Of a DNA stretch of 64,000 nt, positions 62,343-64,000 are shown in pieces. The notes below the pieces were generated by a model. That model worked only from the letters and a program-made list of their open reading frames with translations. It was not told the origin of the DNA and searched no databases. The position numbers and the translations under genes are program-made. The stretch comes from Methylocystis rosea (lineage in GTDB: Bacteria > Pseudomonadota > Alphaproteobacteria > Rhizobiales > Beijerinckiaceae), in NCBI RefSeq assembly GCF_003855495.1, contig NZ_CP034086.1, positions 2,145,501-2,209,500 on the forward strand, read 5' to 3'. How positions within the stretch are numbered: position 1 is the first letter of the stretch; every line of letters begins with the position of its first letter.

Positions 62343-62477
62343 GCCCCCTCCCCAACCCTCCCCCGCTTCGCTATGCTCGCGGGAGAGGGAGCGGATTGCG
62401 CTCGTCAAGCAGCATGATGCGAAATCGTCGTGAGCGTCCCCTCTCCCGCTTTAGCGGGGGAGGGACAGGGAGGGGGT
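62343..62477. repeat. Two palindromic repeats, family C
   Basis: Two CCCTCCCC/GGGAGAGGG modules (62343-62391 and 62437-62477) with hairpin centres, in opposite orientation, as at 23147-23255. They separate DUF6494 from the 3' end of the mutase gene, 14 bases away. Confidence 0.65.
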
Positions 62478-62491
62478 GGTGAACCTGTCAG

Positions 62492-64000
62492 TTACCCCGC
62501 CTTCGCCACTTCGCGCTGCGCAAAGCCCAGACGGATATTCAGCTCGTACAGCAGCTTCTCAGCCGCGAGCGGAATGTTGGTGCCGGGCGGGAAGATCGCC
62601 GCCGCGCCAGAATCATACAACGCCTGGAAATCATCAGGCGGGATGACGCCGCCAACGACCATCATGATGTCGCCGCGCCCGGCGCGTCTGAGCGCGTCGC
62701 GCAGTTCCGGCGTCAGAGTCAGATGGCCGGCGGTCATCGTCGAGACGCCGACGATATGCACGTCGGCTTCCGCCGCTTTCCTGGCGACTTCATCGGGCGT
62801 CGCGAAGAGATCGCCGATGACGACGTCGAAGCCCATGTCGGCGAAGGCCGAGGCGATGACCTTCTGACCGCGGTCATGGCCGTCCTGACCCATCTTGGCG
62901 ACGAGAATGCGTGGTTTGCGCCCGACGTTCTCTTCGAAGTCGCGCGTCATGCCGATGACGCGGCCAAGATGAACGCTCTCCTTGCCGGCTTCCTTCGCAT
63001 AGACTCCCGAAATGACATTGGCCTTCGGCTGATGGCGGGAGAACACTTTTTCGAGCGCGAAAGAGATCTCGCCGACGCTGGCCTTCGCCCGCGCCGCCTT
63101 GACCGCGAGATCGAGAAGATTGGCGCCCGACGTGGCGCCGTCGGTCAGCGCGTCGAGCGCTGCTTGCGTCTTCGCTTCGTCGCGCTCTTCACGCAGCCGC
63201 TTGAGCTTATCGAGCTGCGCGGCGCGCACCGCGGCGTTGTCGACCTTCAGCACATTGGGCTTGGCGTCGTTCACCGGCTGATATTTGTTCACGCCGACGA
63301 CGACCTGCGTTCCGCTGTCGATGCGCGCTTGCGTCTTCGCGGCCGCCTCCTCGATGCGCTGCTTGGGCACGCCCGCGGCGATCGCCTTCGCCATGCCGCC
63401 GAGCGTCTCGATCTCCTCGATATGCTTCCACGCCCCCTTGGCGAGCTCCGCGGTCAGGCGTTCGACATAGTAAGAACCGCCCCAGGGATCGATGATCCGC
63501 GTCGTGCCGCTCTCCTCCTGCAGCACGATCTGCGTGTTGCGCGCGATGCGGGCGGAGAAGTCGGTCGGCAGCGCGAGCGCTTCGTCGAGCGCATTGGTGT
63601 GCAGCGACTGCGTATGCCCTTGAGTCGCCGCCATCGCCTCGACGCAGGTTCGGATGGCGTTGACGTAAACATCCTGCGCCGTCAGCGACCAGCCGGAGGT
63701 CTGGCAGTGCGTGCGCAGGGTCATGCTCTTCTCGGACTTCGCTCCGAGATCCTTCATCAGCCGCGCCCAGAGCAGGCGCGCGGCGCGCAGCTTCGCGACC
63801 TCCATGAAGAAATTCATGCCGATGGCGAAGAAGAAGGAAAGACGCGGCGCAAAGGCGTCGATGTCGAGGCCGGCTGCGACGCCGGCGCGCACATATTCGA
63901 CGCCGTCGGCCAGCGTGTAGCCCAATTCGAGATCGGCCGAGGCGCCGGCCTCCTGCATGTGATAGCCGGAGATCGAGATCGAGTTGAACTTCGGCATATG
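62492..64000 (-). CDS. scpA: Methylmalonyl-CoA mutase, large subunit (5' end outside window)
   Basis: 502 codons of the C-terminal part; the frame continues past the right edge. B12-dependent enzyme that interconverts methylmalonyl-CoA and succinyl-CoA. The substrate barrel ends in segments such as [17 protein letters not shown] and [20 protein letters not shown]; the cobalamin domain carries DxHxxG in [16 protein letters not shown] and the downstream [20 protein letters not shown] and [13 protein letters not shown]. It is needed for propionyl-CoA use and fits the beta-oxidation genes at 43-48.5 kb. Confidence 0.96.
   Translation of the reverse strand, partial: HMPKFNSISISGYHMQEAGASADLELGYTLADGVEYVRAGVAAGLDIDAFAPRLSFFFAIGMNFFMEVAKLRAARLLWARLMKDLGAKSEKSMTLRTHCQTSGWSLTAQDVYVNAIRTCVEAMAATQGHTQSLHTNALDEALALPTDFSARIARNTQIVLQEESGTTRIIDPWGGSYYVERLTAELAKGAWKHIEEIETLGGMAKAIAAGVPKQRIEEAAAKTQARIDSGTQVVVGVNKYQPVNDAKPNVLKVDNAAVRAAQLDKLKRLREERDEAKTQAALDALTDGATSGANLLDLAVKAARAKASVGEISFALEKVFSRHQPKANVISGVYAKEAGKESVHLGRVIGMTRDFEENVGRKPRILVAKMGQDGHDRGQKVIASAFADMGFDVVIGDLFATPDEVARKAAEADVHIVGVSTMTAGHLTLTPELRDALRRAGRGDIMMVVGGVIPPDDFQALYDSGAAAIFPPGTNIPLAAEKLLYELNIRLGFAQREVAKAG

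Overview
The window reads as a chromosomal segment of a GC-rich alphaproteobacterium, most likely of the order Hyphomicrobiales (Rhizobiales). The argument rests on gene content: a histidine kinase / peptidoglycan-binding protein / DUF1491 / DUF2336 block, a PodJ-like coiled-coil Sel1 protein, the sdhE-mfd pair, lgt-midA-pgeF, an rnd-lptC-lptA run, and small secreted proteins typical of that order. A methylotroph such as Methylocystis or Methylosinus is possible (copper-handling genes, methylmalonyl-CoA mutase), but no diagnostic methanotrophy gene is present, so this stays a guess. No phage, integrase, transposase or CRISPR array was seen. Nearly everything is housekeeping or small accessory modules, densely packed on both strands.

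Layout. 1-2.5 kb: sulfate ABC importer (cysW partial, cysT, sbp). 2.6-8.5 kb: fabH, rimO, a two-TM protein, nadD, a HigBA toxin-antitoxin pair and proA. 8.5-13.6 kb: a methyltransferase, an EamA transporter, a YefM-YoeB pair, lepA and a coiled-coil protein. 14-18.7 kb: sensor kinase, anchored peptidoglycan-binding protein, DUF1491, DUF2336. 18.7-24.5 kb (minus strand): argG, a lysine-2,3-aminomutase-like radical SAM enzyme, a large MscS-type channel and a CAP-domain lipoprotein. 24.6-30.9 kb: secreted protein, zur, two TPM-domain proteins, purD, a three-fold repeated membrane protein and ettA. 31-38.8 kb: VapBC, DUF3175, a transglycosylase lipoprotein, lptA-lptC-rnd, an AI-2E-type permease, an MltB-type transglycosylase and an Xre/RES toxin-antitoxin pair.

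39-51.5 kb: the 1260-residue PodJ-like protein, then a complete beta-oxidation set (acyl-CoA dehydrogenase, thiolase, fused hydratase/dehydrogenase) whose intergenic gaps are filled by palindromic repeats, then lgt-midA-pgeF. 51.5-55.5 kb: a TonB-family protein and a convergent copper-type pair, a Tat-exported multicopper oxidase with a Met-rich insert and a Met/His-rich Spy-like periplasmic protein. 55.7-64 kb: mfd-sdhE, tRNA-Asp(GTC), a Gly/Tyr-rich secreted protein, DUF2254, DUF6494 and the 3' part of methylmalonyl-CoA mutase.

The strongest non-routine signals are four type II toxin-antitoxin modules within 32 kb, each with an inverted repeat in its promoter (HigBA apparently leaderless); the Met/His-rich copper pair; a zur gene joined to two TPM-domain genes; the membrane protein built of three copies of one unit; and several families of intergenic palindromic repeats. 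I found no clear evidence of a wholly new multi-gene system.
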